Shown: positions 44,779 to 53,178 of the stretch, piece by piece
Layout of the letters: each line of letters opens with the position of its first letter
Position numbering within the stretch: the first letter of the stretch is position 1
From: Flavobacterium sp. N1994
Lineage (GTDB): Bacteria; Bacteroidota; Bacteroidia; Flavobacteriales; Flavobacteriaceae
Reading direction: 5' to 3'
DNA length: 64,000 nucleotides
Assembly: GCF_025947145.1 (NCBI RefSeq)
Contig: NZ_CP109999.1
Span: 2,046,001-2,110,000, forward strand
Position numbers and translations under genes: made by a program
Notes under the pieces: model-generated
Databases searched by the model: none
Told to the model about the DNA's origin: nothing
The model's input: the letters and a program-made list of their open reading frames with translations, nothing else

Positions 44779-45315
44779 ATGGCTATTGCAAAACCGTTCA
44801 ACCTCAACAAATGGATTGAAGAAAACCGTCACTTACTAAAACCGCCAGTAGGGAACAAAAATTTATATATTGATTCTGAAGATTATATCGTTATGGTGGT
44901 TGCGGGTCCTAATGCCCGAAAAGATTATCATTACAACGAAACCGAAGAATTATTCTATCAGTTGGAAGGTGACATTACGGTATATGTTCAAGACCATGGT
45001 GAAAAGAAAGCTATGACACTTTCGGCAGGAGATATGTATCTGCATCCTGCTAAAACCCCACATTCTCCTAGCAGAACTGAAGGTTCAATTGGATTAGTCA
45101 TAGAGCGTAAACGGGTTGGCTCTGATGCAAAAGATGGTTTGCTTTGGTTCTGTGATAGTTGCAATCACAAACTCTACGAAGTCTATTTCCCATTGACCGA
45201 TATCGAAAAAGATTTTCTACAGCACTTTGAACATTTCTATACTTCTGAGCACTTAAGAACTTGTTCTAAATGTGGTACTATTATGGAAACTGACCCAAGA
45301 TTTACGCCAGAATAA
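44779..45315 (+). CDS. nbaC: 3-hydroxyanthranilate 3,4-dioxygenase
   Basis: 178 residues. The cupin Fe(II) enzyme opens 3-hydroxyanthranilate to 2-amino-3-carboxymuconate semialdehyde, leading to quinolinate/NAD or to full tryptophan breakdown. Signatures: AGPNARKDYHYNETEELFYQLEGD (iron ligands His and Glu), DMYLHPAKTPHSP (second His) and a C-terminal rubredoxin-like site with paired cysteines CDSC and CSKC, typical of bacterial members. The start is ATG at 44779, 63 bases after the EEP stop. KynA lies 40 kb away; formamidase, kynurenine monooxygenase and kynureninase are not in the window. Confidence 0.95.
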   Translation: MAIAKPFNLNKWIEENRHLLKPPVGNKNLYIDSEDYIVMVVAGPNARKDYHYNETEELFYQLEGDITVYVQDHGEKKAMTLSAGDMYLHPAKTPHSPSRTEGSIGLVIERKRVGSDAKDGLLWFCDSCNHKLYEVYFPLTDIEKDFLQHFEHFYTSEHLRTCSKCGTIMETDPRFTPE

Positions 45316-45334
45316 CAATCAAAATTTATTTATA

Positions 45335-45410
45335 GAAGCTATTCCAGCTATCCACTATATCTTTTTATGATTTAGCAATCATAAAAAGGATGCCGTTCCT
45401 ATCTGGGCTA
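45335..45410 (-). repeat. Flavobacterial intergenic hairpin repeat (Flavo-1-like)
   Basis: Read on the minus strand the element starts TAGCCCAGATAGGAACGG, has a perfect 12-bp hairpin (45361-45372 with 45377-45388, loop TAGC) and ends GGATAGCTGGAATAGCTTC. I recall an abundant flavobacterial intergenic element with this start, CCTTTT...AAAAGG stem and GCGGATAGC end, possibly the Flavo-1 RNA motif of Rfam. Only one copy is in this window. Function unknown. Confidence 0.6.
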
Positions 45411-45428
45411 AAATTCAAAATAATCATT

Positions 45429-45436
45429 TACTTTTG
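45429..45436 (+). promoter_or_regulatory. -7 box of the ALDH7-type dehydrogenase gene
   Basis: TACTTTTG, exact TAnnTTTG, 38 bases upstream of the ATG at 45475. It lies directly after the hairpin repeat, so the dehydrogenase is probably transcribed separately from the dioxygenase. Confidence 0.5.
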
Positions 45437-45474
45437 CAGTCAATACATTTTACAAACAAACAAACTATAATATA

Positions 45475-47028
45475 ATGTCAACAATTGCGCAACAATTCGG
45501 CATGACCGAAGCACTTAAAGCACTAGGTGTAAAAGAAATAAACGAAGGAACTTCCACAGGAAACAATTGGTTTTCTAACGGAGAAGTATTTGAATCGCAT
45601 TCGCCAGTAGATGGCCAATTAATCGGAAAAGTAAAAGCTTCTACTGCTGCCGATTATGAAAAAGTAATGCAAACTGCAACCGAAGCTTTCAAAACATTCC
45701 GACTAATGCCAGCGCCTCAACGAGGAGAAATTGTGCGTCAGTTTGGAGAAAAATTGCGTAAAAACAAAGAAGCTCTAGGGAAATTGGTTTCTTATGAAAT
45801 GGGAAAATCATTGCAAGAAGGTTATGGAGAAGTTCAAGAAATGATAGATATCTGTGACTTTGCAGTAGGTTTGTCACGTCAACTTCACGGATTAACGATG
45901 CACTCAGAACGTCCTGGTCACAGAATGTATGAGCAATATCACCCCCTTGGAGTTGTCGGAATCATTTCTGCATTTAATTTTCCAGTGGCTGTTTGGGCTT
46001 GGAATACAGCTCTAGCTTGGATATGTGGAGATGTTTGCGTTTGGAAACCTTCTGAAAAAACACCTCTATGTGGAATCGCTTGTCAAAATATCATTGCCGA
46101 AGTATTGAAAGAAAACAATCTTCCAGAAGGAATTTCTTGTTTGATTAATGGGGATTATAAAGTGGGGGAATTAATGACTCACGACAAAAGAATTCCACTA
46201 GTTTCTGCAACAGGTTCAACTCGTATGGGTAAAATTGTTGCTCAAGCATGTGCAGCTCGTTTAGGAAAATCATTATTAGAATTAGGTGGAAACAATGCTA
46301 TCATTGTTACTCCAGATGCTGACATCAAAATGACAGTTATCGGAGCGGTTTTTGGAGCAGTTGGAACAGCAGGACAACGTTGTACTTCTACTCGTAGATT
46401 AATCATTCACGAAAGTATATATGACAAGGTAAGAGATGCTATTGTGGGTGCTTACGGTCAATTAAGAATCGGAAATCCATTAGACCAAAACAATCATGTT
46501 GGACCACTTATTGACAAACATGCGGTTGAAATGTATAATAACGCCTTAACTAAAGTAGTTGCAGAAGGGGGTAAAATATTAGTAGAAGGTGGCGTTCTTT
46601 CAGGAGAAGGTTATGAAAGTGGTTGCTATGTAAAACCAGCGATTGCCGAAGCTAATAATTCCTTTGAAATTGTTCAACATGAAACTTTTGCTCCTGTCTT
46701 ATATTTATTAAAATATTCAGGCGATGTAACTAATGCTATTGAAGTTCAAAATGGAGTAGCTCAAGGATTATCATCAGCTATTATGACTAACAATTTGCGT
46801 GAAGCAGAAGCCTTCCTTTCTGTTGCAGGTTCTGATTGTGGAATTGCGAATGTAAACATTGGAACTTCTGGTGCTGAAATTGGCGGTGCTTTTGGTGGTG
46901 AAAAAGAAACCGGTGGCGGACGCGAATCGGGTTCTGATGCATGGAAAGTGTACATGAGAAGACAAACGAATACTATCAACTACACTACAAGTTTGCCTTT
47001 AGCACAAGGAATTAAATTTGATTTGTAA
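45475..47028 (+). CDS. ALDH7 (antiquitin-type) aldehyde dehydrogenase
   Basis: 517 residues. Motifs of the ALDH7 branch: GIISAFNFPVAVWAWNTALAW, SATGSTRMGK, ELGGNNAIIV with the general-base Glu, and the nucleophile Cys in GTAGQRCTSTRR. The close GGEKETGGGRESGSDAWKVYMRRQTNT end also fits. ALDH7 enzymes oxidise L-2-aminoadipate 6-semialdehyde (piperideine-6-carboxylate) in lysine or pipecolate catabolism. The neighbouring 3-hydroxyanthranilate dioxygenase raises 2-aminomuconate semialdehyde as an alternative substrate, but the motifs favour ALDH7. NAD+-dependent, cytoplasmic. Ends at a strong terminator. Confidence 0.92.
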   Translation: MSTIAQQFGMTEALKALGVKEINEGTSTGNNWFSNGEVFESHSPVDGQLIGKVKASTAADYEKVMQTATEAFKTFRLMPAPQRGEIVRQFGEKLRKNKEALGKLVSYEMGKSLQEGYGEVQEMIDICDFAVGLSRQLHGLTMHSERPGHRMYEQYHPLGVVGIISAFNFPVAVWAWNTALAWICGDVCVWKPSEKTPLCGIACQNIIAEVLKENNLPEGISCLINGDYKVGELMTHDKRIPLVSATGSTRMGKIVAQACAARLGKSLLELGGNNAIIVTPDADIKMTVIGAVFGAVGTAGQRCTSTRRLIIHESIYDKVRDAIVGAYGQLRIGNPLDQNNHVGPLIDKHAVEMYNNALTKVVAEGGKILVEGGVLSGEGYESGCYVKPAIAEANNSFEIVQHETFAPVLYLLKYSGDVTNAIEVQNGVAQGLSSAIMTNNLREAEAFLSVAGSDCGIANVNIGTSGAEIGGAFGGEKETGGGRESGSDAWKVYMRRQTNTINYTTSLPLAQGIKFDL

Positions 47029-47052
47029 AGAAGGATAAATTACTTTAAACAA

Positions 47053-47082
47053 AAAACTCCCAAGACATCTTGGGAGTTTTTG
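47053..47082 (+). terminator. Bidirectional terminator between ALDH7 and the 47101 gene
   Basis: Twelve-base stem AAAACTCCCAAG (47053-47064) / CTTGGGAGTTTT (47069-47080) with an ACAT loop. It serves the plus-strand dehydrogenase and the convergent minus-strand gene. Confidence 0.92.
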
Positions 47083-47100
47083 TTTACTAATACTGCTTAC

Positions 47101-47922
47101 TTAATCATTGATATCTTTGAAAAATTTAGGCCCTATTTCCTGCTGATTAAATCCTGTCATCACTCTGCCATATAGTAGCTCACTATTTTTTGCACAAATA
47201 AAAAGTACGAACTTTAAATTTTTATAATTAATTACTTTCGTAAACACAACATCTTCATTTTGATCTTCGATAGCTTTTTGTATATCTTCAGGGGTTGTGA
47301 AAATAAATTTATAATTGTAAATTTTTTTTAAACCCTCTTCATGGTCAATTTCATCTTTCATACCATTACGGGTTACATAAAGTGTTTTGCTTTGTATCCT
47401 TTTCTTGTTTCTTTCATTTACTTCATCCAGATAATCTTTTATATCCAGATCCTTTTTTTTATTCAAATCAAAAACAAAATTAATTTGGCTTTGCATCATC
47501 TGTATTGAAAAAAGCATTTCCAATGGAGATATTTTATCTATTTGTACCAACGACATCAAGTCTTTTGGTGTGTTTTTTTTGAAATCTTTAAACATTGCCA
47601 GTTTCGTCACTCCATATGCCATATTTAAAGCTCCTGTGGTACCAGCAGTTCTCGAAAAACTGTACTCAACCTGATCCACAAAAAACGAACCATCTCCTTT
47701 TAAATTTTCAATTTGATTTGATTTGATCATTTCAAATTTATTGACTGTCCAATATTTAGTCAAAATGTCATTAACAATCTTATTGTATTTTTTATCACTA
47801 GACATTACAAAATAAGTAGTTCCTTCTTTAAAAGATTTATACTCTCTAATATCAGTATTTATTTCCTGGCTATAGCAATATGAAGATAATAGCAATAGAA
47901 TTAGGCTTAGTTTTTTTATCAT
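47101..47922 (-). CDS. Exported protein of unknown function
   Basis: 273 residues with a signal peptide ending YCYSQ (about 1-18). I do not recognise a family. The mature part is mixed alpha/beta, basic and Lys-rich, with a TYFVMSSDKKYNKIVNDILTKYW start, a hydrophobic MLFSIQMMQSQINFVFDL stretch at about 140-160 that may be a buried helix, and LYVTRNGMKDEI further on. No catalytic motif, cysteine pattern or sorting domain is visible. It is probably periplasmic. Isolated gene between a terminator and the PhnA gene. Confidence 0.6.
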   Translation of the reverse strand: MIKKLSLILLLLSSYCYSQEINTDIREYKSFKEGTTYFVMSSDKKYNKIVNDILTKYWTVNKFEMIKSNQIENLKGDGSFFVDQVEYSFSRTAGTTGALNMAYGVTKLAMFKDFKKNTPKDLMSLVQIDKISPLEMLFSIQMMQSQINFVFDLNKKKDLDIKDYLDEVNERNKKRIQSKTLYVTRNGMKDEIDHEEGLKKIYNYKFIFTTPEDIQKAIEDQNEDVVFTKVINYKNLKFVLFICAKNSELLYGRVMTGFNQQEIGPKFFKDIND

Positions 47923-47973
47923 AATAGTATTTAATTGTACGTTAAGTCAATTTTCGTTTTTGGTGAAATCTAA

Positions 47974-48555
47974 TTATTTCGTTTTCTTAACAAATTGGGT
48001 TAAAATAACAATATGCTGTCCTTCTACTCTTCCTTCTATTTGATCCGCATTATCCCAAACTAATTTGATGTTATGCACTGCTGCTCCACGTTTTGCTGTG
48101 AAATTCGCTCCTTTAACATCTAAATCTTTGATTAAGACTACTGAGTCGCCATCTTTAAGTATATTTCCATTGCTGTCTTTGTGCACAATTTTACCTTCTT
48201 CATCTTCCCCTTCACCTGTAGCTGCTGCCCAAACCAAAGTTTCTTCATCAAGATACATCATGTCCAATAAGTCCTGAGGCCAGCCCTCGCCTCGTAATCT
48301 GTTAAGCATTCGCCATGCTACTACTTGGACTGGTTTGTTTTCATTCCACATACTATCACTAAGACATCTCCAATGATTTGGATCAGTTGTAGTAGTATTT
48401 TCGATTTGGTTTTTGCAAGTTGTACATACCAATACCGAGTTGTCAAGAGATATAGATTCTTCTTTGGTTAGATGAATTCTTAAGTCTTCCGTTGAACCAC
48501 ACAATTCACATTGGGAACCGCTTCTTTCATTTAATCTTTGTTCGATAACGCTCAT
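47974..48555 (-). CDS. PhnA domain protein
   Basis: 193 residues. An N-terminal zinc-ribbon with Cys pairs CELC and CTTC (about 16-50) is followed by a C-terminal PhnA domain (about 130-193) with KDSNGNILKDGDSVVLIKDLDVKGA and KRGAAVHNIKLV. PhnA/YjdM proteins were named for co-location with phosphonate genes in E. coli, but their role is not settled and phosphonoacetate hydrolase activity belongs to another PhnA. Cytoplasmic. It starts 14 bases after the stop of the 49067 gene, so the two are likely co-transcribed. Confidence 0.9.
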   Translation of the reverse strand: MSVIEQRLNERSGSQCELCGSTEDLRIHLTKEESISLDNSVLVCTTCKNQIENTTTTDPNHWRCLSDSMWNENKPVQVVAWRMLNRLRGEGWPQDLLDMMYLDEETLVWAAATGEGEDEEGKIVHKDSNGNILKDGDSVVLIKDLDVKGANFTAKRGAAVHNIKLVWDNADQIEGRVEGQHIVILTQFVKKTK

Positions 48556-48569
48556 GTTTTACTGTTTTT

Positions 48570-49067
48570 TTATAAATTAAATGATGCTCCAATCTGAAAT
48601 ACAAATTGGTTATTATATTGCTTGAATCCTTCAGTATTTGAATCGTATCTTGCCAAGGGAACTCCTGCTTCCGTGTATATTCCAAAACCGTCCGTAAAGA
48701 AGTATCTAAATCCTAAATGTCCTCCAAAATTTCTTGTCCCTAAATCCAACCCTGGATAAATATCCATGGCTTTGTCTAATTTAAAAACACTTCCTAAATT
48801 GGCATTGAAACGAGCTTTGAAATCGGCTCTATCTCCAAATGTTGGTTTTATCCCTGCTGCTTCATCTACTGAAAGCAGATAGGACGCTACAAATCCGTAG
48901 GACATGTTTTCACCAATTCCAAAATCGGTAGAAATGTTTATTCCTGTTCCGTGATTTTGAATATTCATTCCCACTTGGGCTTTGATATCTCCTTTCCCTT
49001 TATAGGCTTGTGCGTTTACTAAACTTACCATAACAATAGCAACCGCTGTAATTATTTTTTTACTCAT
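48570..49067 (-). CDS. Small outer-membrane beta-barrel protein (DUF6646-like)
   Basis: 165 residues. Signal peptide to about residue 20 (NAQA), then repeating amphipathic strands (IKAQVGMNIQNHGTGINISTDFGIG, DFKARFNANLGSVFKL, NFGGHLGFRYFF) and a final FVFQIGASFNL, the aromatic C-terminal barrel signature. I recall related short Flavobacteria proteins filed as DUF6646. At this size an 8-stranded barrel is likely. No function known. It is co-oriented with PhnA 14 bases downstream; a -7 box is at 49135-49128. Confidence 0.75.
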   Translation of the reverse strand: MSKKIITAVAIVMVSLVNAQAYKGKGDIKAQVGMNIQNHGTGINISTDFGIGENMSYGFVASYLLSVDEAAGIKPTFGDRADFKARFNANLGSVFKLDKAMDIYPGLDLGTRNFGGHLGFRYFFTDGFGIYTEAGVPLARYDSNTEGFKQYNNQFVFQIGASFNL

Positions 49068-49127
49068 GTTTTATTTTTTTGTATTCGTGAATCTTCGAAT
49101 TCTTTTTAAAATCATTTTATTTTGTTG

Positions 49128-49135
49128 CAAAAGTA
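49128..49135 (-). promoter_or_regulatory. -7 box of the 49067 barrel gene
   Basis: Minus-strand TACTTTTG (49135-49128), exact consensus, about 60 bases upstream of the ATG and 7 bases past the phosphatase stop codon. Confidence 0.45.
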
Positions 49136-49141
49136 ATTAAA

Positions 49142-49879
49142 TTAATTTCTTCCTTTTTCATTAAAATACAAAGTATTCAAAGGCTCACTTTGCCAAAATT
49201 CTTTAGTATCAACATCCATGATGGTTAATGGTCCTTTAAAAGCTGCTCCAGTATCCACATTCCAAACACATGCTTTTTGGACAGGAATGGTTTGCTCTAT
49301 TCGAGTAACTGGGGTGTGCCCAATATAAATTTCATTGTATAATGTCAATCGTTTTGGATATAAAAAACTGTCTTTTGAAATGGATGCATCTAAAGCCAAT
49401 GCTGCTTCCCATAGCGTTCTGTCCCAATAAAATAATTTGGGGAAATATTCATAATCAACCCCATTCATATTGGTAAATCCAGCATGAATAAACAACCTAT
49501 TTTGTTCGTCTAAATAGTAGTCTTGTAATGATTTTAAGAAATCTATATGTTGTTTCTTCTTTTTATCTGAAACAGAAGCATAAGCAATAATTGTGGCTTC
49601 CCCACCGTGTTTGAACCACATTTTCTCATCAAAGTTTTTGGTATTTCCAATCAACCAATCTAACAATAATTCGTCATGATTTCCCCGTATAAAAATGCAG
49701 GGTTGTTTGGTGCTCAAATTCATTAAATAATCTAAAACTTGAGGTGATTCACTCCAGCCATCAACATAATCGCCTAGGAAAATAAGGGTGTCTTTTGTCG
49801 AGACCTTGGCCCGTTCCATAATTTGATGAAGCGCTCTTAATCCACCGTGTATATCCCCAATTACTAATGTTCTACTCAT
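49142..49879 (-). CDS. Calcineurin-like metallophosphoesterase (PPP-type)
   Basis: 245 residues. The metal-binding motifs are intact: GDIHG at the start (DxH), GDYVDGW (GDxxD), RGNHDE (GNHD), then FIHAGF and GHTP with the later His ligands. The group includes bacterial serine/threonine phosphatases and diadenosine tetraphosphatase-like enzymes; the substrate cannot be told from sequence. Its start overlaps the AlbA_2-type gene by 8 bases, so the two are translated from one message and may act together. Confidence 0.9.
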   Translation of the reverse strand: MSRTLVIGDIHGGLRALHQIMERAKVSTKDTLIFLGDYVDGWSESPQVLDYLMNLSTKQPCIFIRGNHDELLLDWLIGNTKNFDEKMWFKHGGEATIIAYASVSDKKKKQHIDFLKSLQDYYLDEQNRLFIHAGFTNMNGVDYEYFPKLFYWDRTLWEAALALDASISKDSFLYPKRLTLYNEIYIGHTPVTRIEQTIPVQKACVWNVDTGAAFKGPLTIMDVDTKEFWQSEPLNTLYFNEKGRN

Positions 49880-51023
49880 TCTTTTCGTTGTATTTCATTT
49901 TTCTTAAAATCCGCATAGCTTCTTTGAAACTCAAATATACCGTAGGGTTTTTTTGCATTTTCAAAAAGGCTTTGGCATCGATTAATTTTTGCTTTGCATC
50001 CTCAAAACCATTCAAATAGCATATCATCAATGTTGAAGATAGGTTTTCCAAATCTTTGGTTTCTCTATCTGTGAGCAAAATGTTTTTTTGCAACTTACTT
50101 ATTAGCGCCGAATTTGCATTGTAAATATGATGCAACATTTTTTTGTTGTACGCTGGTGGTTCAAAGAGCATTTGAGTTTCCATTTTATAATACCCGTTAT
50201 CAAAAAAACGGATGGTAACTTGTTCCAAAGGATAATAACTAGTTTTGTCATTAAGCCCCAAAGCCACGTGTTCTATAATGGTAAAAGTTTGCTCATCAAA
50301 ACGAATAGAAACCACATCAAGCGCAGAGTAAAATAACTTTACTTGTTCATTAATCAACTCAATATCTACTCTCGAAAGATAGGTTGTATCTCTAATCTTT
50401 TTGGGAATTCCAGCCCAGCAAATTACAAACAATTCTTTGAAAACATGATACTTTGAAGTCATGTCTTTGTGCCGGTTGTTCACAAAATCAATCACCCCAT
50501 CAAGTGTGTAAGCTATACTGTTGCGCGAACTGTTTTCAATACTAATTACAGTTTCTATATTTTGCTTAGAATACGGAATCTTTTCTTCCGTAGGCATCGA
50601 ATTGCTGCCTACTCTAACAAAAACAGTGTTGGCTAAAATAGTATGAATGTTTTTCTTAAAAAAAGATGTTTTATGTTTGGGTTTTATGGTTACCAAACCA
50701 ACCACTCTGTCTTTTGGTAAATTAGGAAACGGTACATTTTCATATTGAATTTTTGGTGGATTCTCGAGATAAGCATTGACTAAATTCTGAATCCTACTAT
50801 CGTCAAAAAAATCATCGCCCATGATTTCGTTATCTTGGTCTTCAACCCCAACAACTATATAGGAATTGTTAGAAGGATTAGAATTAGACAAGGCACAAAT
50901 GTGTTTCAAAAACTTGGCTTTTCCTTCTTTGGTATGCAAATTCAACTGCCGCTTCTTATCATAAAAACTACACTCATCGTTGTGAGCCAGAAGGTTTTTG
51001 ATAAGAAGACGCTTGTTGATCAT
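49872..51023 (-). CDS. AlbA_2 (Schlafen-type) domain protein
   Basis: 383 residues. The N-terminal 150 residues match AlbA_2/Schlafen-AlbA putative nucleic-acid-binding domains: a FLKHICALSNSNPSNNSYIVVGVEDQDNEIMGDDFFDD core and VGLVTIKPKHKTSFFKKN, followed by NTVFVRVGSNSMPTEE. The rest (about 160-383) is helical and unfamiliar, and no Walker-type ATPase motif is evident. Such domains occur in transcription regulators and antiviral Schlafen-like proteins; the role here is unknown. It overlaps the phosphatase gene by 8 bases and follows the aldo-keto reductase by 5 bases. Confidence 0.78.
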   Translation of the reverse strand: MINKRLLIKNLLAHNDECSFYDKKRQLNLHTKEGKAKFLKHICALSNSNPSNNSYIVVGVEDQDNEIMGDDFFDDSRIQNLVNAYLENPPKIQYENVPFPNLPKDRVVGLVTIKPKHKTSFFKKNIHTILANTVFVRVGSNSMPTEEKIPYSKQNIETVISIENSSRNSIAYTLDGVIDFVNNRHKDMTSKYHVFKELFVICWAGIPKKIRDTTYLSRVDIELINEQVKLFYSALDVVSIRFDEQTFTIIEHVALGLNDKTSYYPLEQVTIRFFDNGYYKMETQMLFEPPAYNKKMLHHIYNANSALISKLQKNILLTDRETKDLENLSSTLMICYLNGFEDAKQKLIDAKAFLKMQKNPTVYLSFKEAMRILRKMKYNEKNE

Positions 51024-51028
51024 TGGTT

Positions 51029-51895
51029 TTACGGTACTTTATTTCCCATGCTTTCTGTCCAAATAGCAAACCAATCTTCTTGTTCTAATTGCAATTCTGT
51101 AGCTTTCATCAAAGCTTGAATTCGGGCAATATTGACTGTTCCTGCCACTGGGATTACTTTTGCTGGATGTTTTAAAATCCATGACAAAAGAATGGTATCA
51201 GCTCCAAAACGATATTTTTCGACCAATTGCACTAATAGTTTTTTCAGTCGTCTGGTTTGTTCAATATCTTCTCTAAAAACGGTTCCTAAAGGATTCCAAG
51301 ACATCGGACGAATGTTGTGCAACTGCATATAATCAAAACTTCCGTCTAACATCGCTTCATGATGTGTGGCTGAAAACTGAACTTGGTTATAACTGATTTC
51401 TGTTTTTTGTCGAATTAATTCTGTTTGTGAAGGCGTGAAATTGGAAACTCCAAAATCAATAATTTTACCTTCTGCTTTTAATTTTGCCACTGCTTCAGCT
51501 ATTTCGTCGGCAACCATTAAAGGGCTAGGACGATGTAGAAGCAACACATCCAAATAATCCGTTTCTAGATTTTTTAATGAATTCTCGACAGACCAAATGA
51601 TATATTCTTTGGAATATTCGTAGTGTTTTATTTTGTTTTTTCTCCCATTGGTGTGCTGAATCCCACACTTAGAAATTAACTGGAAGTTTTTTCGATCTAT
51701 TTTACTTTTGGCGAAAGCCTTTCCAAAATCAGCCTCTGTAGTATAATCTCCATAAATGTCAGCATGGTCAAACGTCGTGATTTGATTTTCGATACAAAGG
51801 TGTATCAGATGCTCCATTTCGGAAGTGTTCAATTTTTTGTCCCAAATGCCCCAATTCATGGTTCCGGCAATAATGGGTGAGAGTTTTGTTTTCAT
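51029..51895 (-). CDS. Aldo/keto reductase
   Basis: 288 residues. TIM-barrel NADPH oxidoreductase. The catalytic tetrad is visible as Asp in TFDHADIYG, Tyr in DIYGDY, Lys in LISKCG and His in LLLHRPSP. The cofactor end reads SWILKHPAKVIPVAGTVNIARIQA. It resembles the YdhF-like branch. Substrate unknown. It heads the AKR-AlbA_2-phosphatase group. The 254-base gap before moxR holds no gene I can support; a small CATCC/GGATG stem at 52027-52045 lies in it. Confidence 0.92.
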   Translation of the reverse strand: MKTKLSPIIAGTMNWGIWDKKLNTSEMEHLIHLCIENQITTFDHADIYGDYTTEADFGKAFAKSKIDRKNFQLISKCGIQHTNGRKNKIKHYEYSKEYIIWSVENSLKNLETDYLDVLLLHRPSPLMVADEIAEAVAKLKAEGKIIDFGVSNFTPSQTELIRQKTEISYNQVQFSATHHEAMLDGSFDYMQLHNIRPMSWNPLGTVFREDIEQTRRLKKLLVQLVEKYRFGADTILLSWILKHPAKVIPVAGTVNIARIQALMKATELQLEQEDWFAIWTESMGNKVP

Positions 51896-52149
51896 TTGTA
51901 TATCATTAAACTTATTTAAAATCTGCTTTTTGATTTTTTTGGGTTTTTGAAAATTTTATTATTTTGCCAACCGAAAAATCTTGAAAACAGATTAGGTCTT
52001 AAAATTATAAAAAGAAAATCATAAATCATCCTTAAAATAGGGATGTTTTAAAAAGTTTTAACGCATTATTAACATCTTGTAAGGGATTAAATTTTCACTT
52101 TTGAAATGTTAAAATTAAAACACTCAAACATTAGTTTAAATAGAATACT

Positions 52150-53154
52150 ATGGAAGAAAATGGTACCGCTTTAGATATTAGAGCAATTAATGAAAAAATT
52201 GAAAGAGAAAGTGCTTTTATCGACTTACTAACCATGGAAATGAACAAGGTAATTGTTGGTCAAAAACACATGGTAGAAAGATTGTTAATTGGACTTTTAG
52301 GACAAGGTCATATTCTTTTAGAAGGGGTTCCTGGATTGGCAAAAACCTTAGCCATAAATACTTTGTCACAGGCAGTTCACGGTAGCTTTAGCCGTATTCA
52401 GTTTACGCCAGATTTATTACCTGCTGATGTTGTAGGGACCATGATTTATAACATTAAAGCCAATGAGTTTTCAATAAAAAAAGGCCCTATTTTCGCCAAC
52501 TTCATTTTGGCCGATGAGATAAACCGTGCTCCTGCCAAAGTACAATCCGCTTTGCTTGAAGCGATGCAGGAAAAACAAGTTACTATTGGGGACACGACCT
52601 TCAAATTAGAAAGACCGTTTTTAGTTTTAGCAACACAAAATCCAATTGAACAAGAAGGAACTTATCCTTTGCCTGAAGCACAAGTAGATCGTTTCATGCT
52701 AAAAACCGTAATTGATTATCCAAAAATGGATGAAGAAAGAATGGTCATTCGTCAAAATTTAAAAGGATCTACTGAAAAAGTGAATCCAGTGGTTACTGTT
52801 GACCAAATTTTAAAAGCACAAGAAGCCGTTCGCGAGGTATACATGGACGAAAAAATAGAAAAATATATTTTAGACATTGTCTTTGCTACTCGTTATCCTG
52901 AAAAATATAAACTAGAAAGTTTGAAACCGCTTATCGGTTTTGGAGCTTCTCCTCGTGGAAGTATCAACTTAGCCACTGCTGCCAAATGTTATGCTTTCAT
53001 CAAACGTCGTGGTTATGTGATACCGGAAGATGTTAGAGCTGTGGTTCATGATGTATTGCGTCACAGAATTGGTGTTACCTACGAAGCGGAAGCGGAAAAC
53101 ATCACATCGGTTGACATTATCAACAAAATCGTAAACGAAATAGAAGTTCCTTAG
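52150..53154 (+). CDS. MoxR-family AAA+ ATPase
   Basis: 334 residues. Walker A stands in LEGVPGLAKT (Gly-Lys-Thr variant), Walker B in FILADEINRAPAKVQSALLEAMQE, sensor 1 in LATQNPIEQEGTYPLPEAQVDRF and sensor 2 in FGASPRGSINL. MoxR ATPases act as chaperones that insert metal ions or remodel von Willebrand factor A (VWA) proteins; VWA genes follow. It is first in an eight-gene operon with DUF58, a BatD-like gene and batABCDE, linked to aerotolerance and envelope stress in Bacteroides. Confidence 0.95.
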   Translation: MEENGTALDIRAINEKIERESAFIDLLTMEMNKVIVGQKHMVERLLIGLLGQGHILLEGVPGLAKTLAINTLSQAVHGSFSRIQFTPDLLPADVVGTMIYNIKANEFSIKKGPIFANFILADEINRAPAKVQSALLEAMQEKQVTIGDTTFKLERPFLVLATQNPIEQEGTYPLPEAQVDRFMLKTVIDYPKMDEERMVIRQNLKGSTEKVNPVVTVDQILKAQEAVREVYMDEKIEKYILDIVFATRYPEKYKLESLKPLIGFGASPRGSINLATAAKCYAFIKRRGYVIPEDVRAVVHDVLRHRIGVTYEAEAENITSVDIINKIVNEIEVP

Positions 53155-53178
53155 TAGAAACTGAAAACTGTTTGCGAA

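Noticed and set aside
44779..47028. ALDH as 2-aminomuconate semialdehyde dehydrogenase in one operon with nbaC
   Set aside because: The motifs match ALDH7, and a hairpin repeat plus a separate -7 box divide the two genes.
52027..52045. CATCC/GGATG hairpin upstream of moxR as a riboswitch
   Set aside because: A 5-bp stem alone with no conserved aptamer features; recorded only as a small stem.
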